From the NCBI GenBank assembly GCA_016781115.1, contig JADDQX010000164.1, forward strand, positions 1 to 5,463: 5,463 nt of DNA, written 5' to 3'. A program made the position numbers and the translations under genes. The notes beneath the pieces were generated by a model. That model was not told where the DNA came from, made no database searches, and saw nothing but the letters and a program-made list of their open reading frames with translations. Source of the stretch: Actinomycetota bacterium. GTDB lineage: Bacteria; Actinomycetota; CADDZG01; WHSQ01. Below are positions 5,431-5,463 of this stretch, piece after piece (the stretch's first letter is position 1; each line of letters begins with the position of its first letter).

Positions 5431-5463
5431 CTCGACGCTTCGACGAGGTGTGGTGCAGGCGCT
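5431..5463. other. Window end, no supported gene
   Basis: These 33 bases after the oxygenase stop hold no gene I can support. The minus strand has one open frame of 11 codons ending in TAG at 5427-5429, compatible with the tail of a convergent gene but far too short to call. Short CTCG/CGAG inverted repeats (5420-5423 with 5431-5434, and 5431-5434 with 5444-5447) could form weak hairpins but have no T-run. Confidence 0.4.

Noticed and set aside
1..5463. Mobile element, CRISPR, phage or defence system
   Set aside because: No transposase, integrase, terminal inverted repeats, spaced direct repeats, nuclease or toxin-antitoxin-like genes are visible; all coding DNA is accounted for by six housekeeping-type or metabolic families.

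Overview
The window is GC-rich (roughly two thirds G+C by eye) and densely coded. All six genes I can support lie on the + strand and have mostly G or C at third codon positions. A stand-alone DUF2236/MpaB-type oxygenase, a fused ABC exporter half-transporter, and start regions that look leaderless (a TANNNT-like hexamer six bases before ATG, with no Shine-Dalgarno) fit Actinomycetota best. They could equally come from an uncultured Acidimicrobiia- or Thermoleophilia-like lineage. I cannot place it more finely from the sequence alone.

Layout. (1) 2-769 is an inositol monophosphatase-family phosphatase; its true start may lie just outside the window. (2) 775-1425, five bases later, is a cation-dependent class I O-methyltransferase. 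(3) 1426-1590 is the only sizeable intergenic stretch. It holds a strong stem-loop (1479-1512), then a candidate -10 element and a Shine-Dalgarno for the next gene. (4) 1591-3501 is a complete type IV ABC exporter half-transporter. (5) 3527-3841 is a single-domain rhodanese, preceded by a textbook leaderless -10 geometry. (6) 3838-4605 is a short-chain dehydrogenase that closely resembles 3-hydroxyacyl-CoA dehydrogenase type 2 (HSD10), coupled to the rhodanese by an ATGA overlap. (7) 4630-5430 is the DUF2236 oxygenase. The last 33 bases hold no gene I can support.

The likely transcription units are IMPase-methyltransferase, closed by the stem-loop, then the ABC exporter, then rhodanese-SDR with the oxygenase close behind. 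The rhodanese and oxygenase may also be transcribed from their own leaderless promoters. The genes do not form a pathway I recognise. The SDR suggests fatty or branched-chain acyl-CoA or hydroxysteroid oxidation. The oxygenase suggests heme-dependent oxidation of an unknown substrate. The phosphatase, methyltransferase and exporter look like general metabolism.

I found no mobile element, CRISPR array, RNA gene or defence system. The window looks like an ordinary chromosomal stretch; the points worth a second look are the promoter and start architecture, the intergenic hairpin, and the unknown substrate of the oxygenase next to an HSD10-like dehydrogenase.
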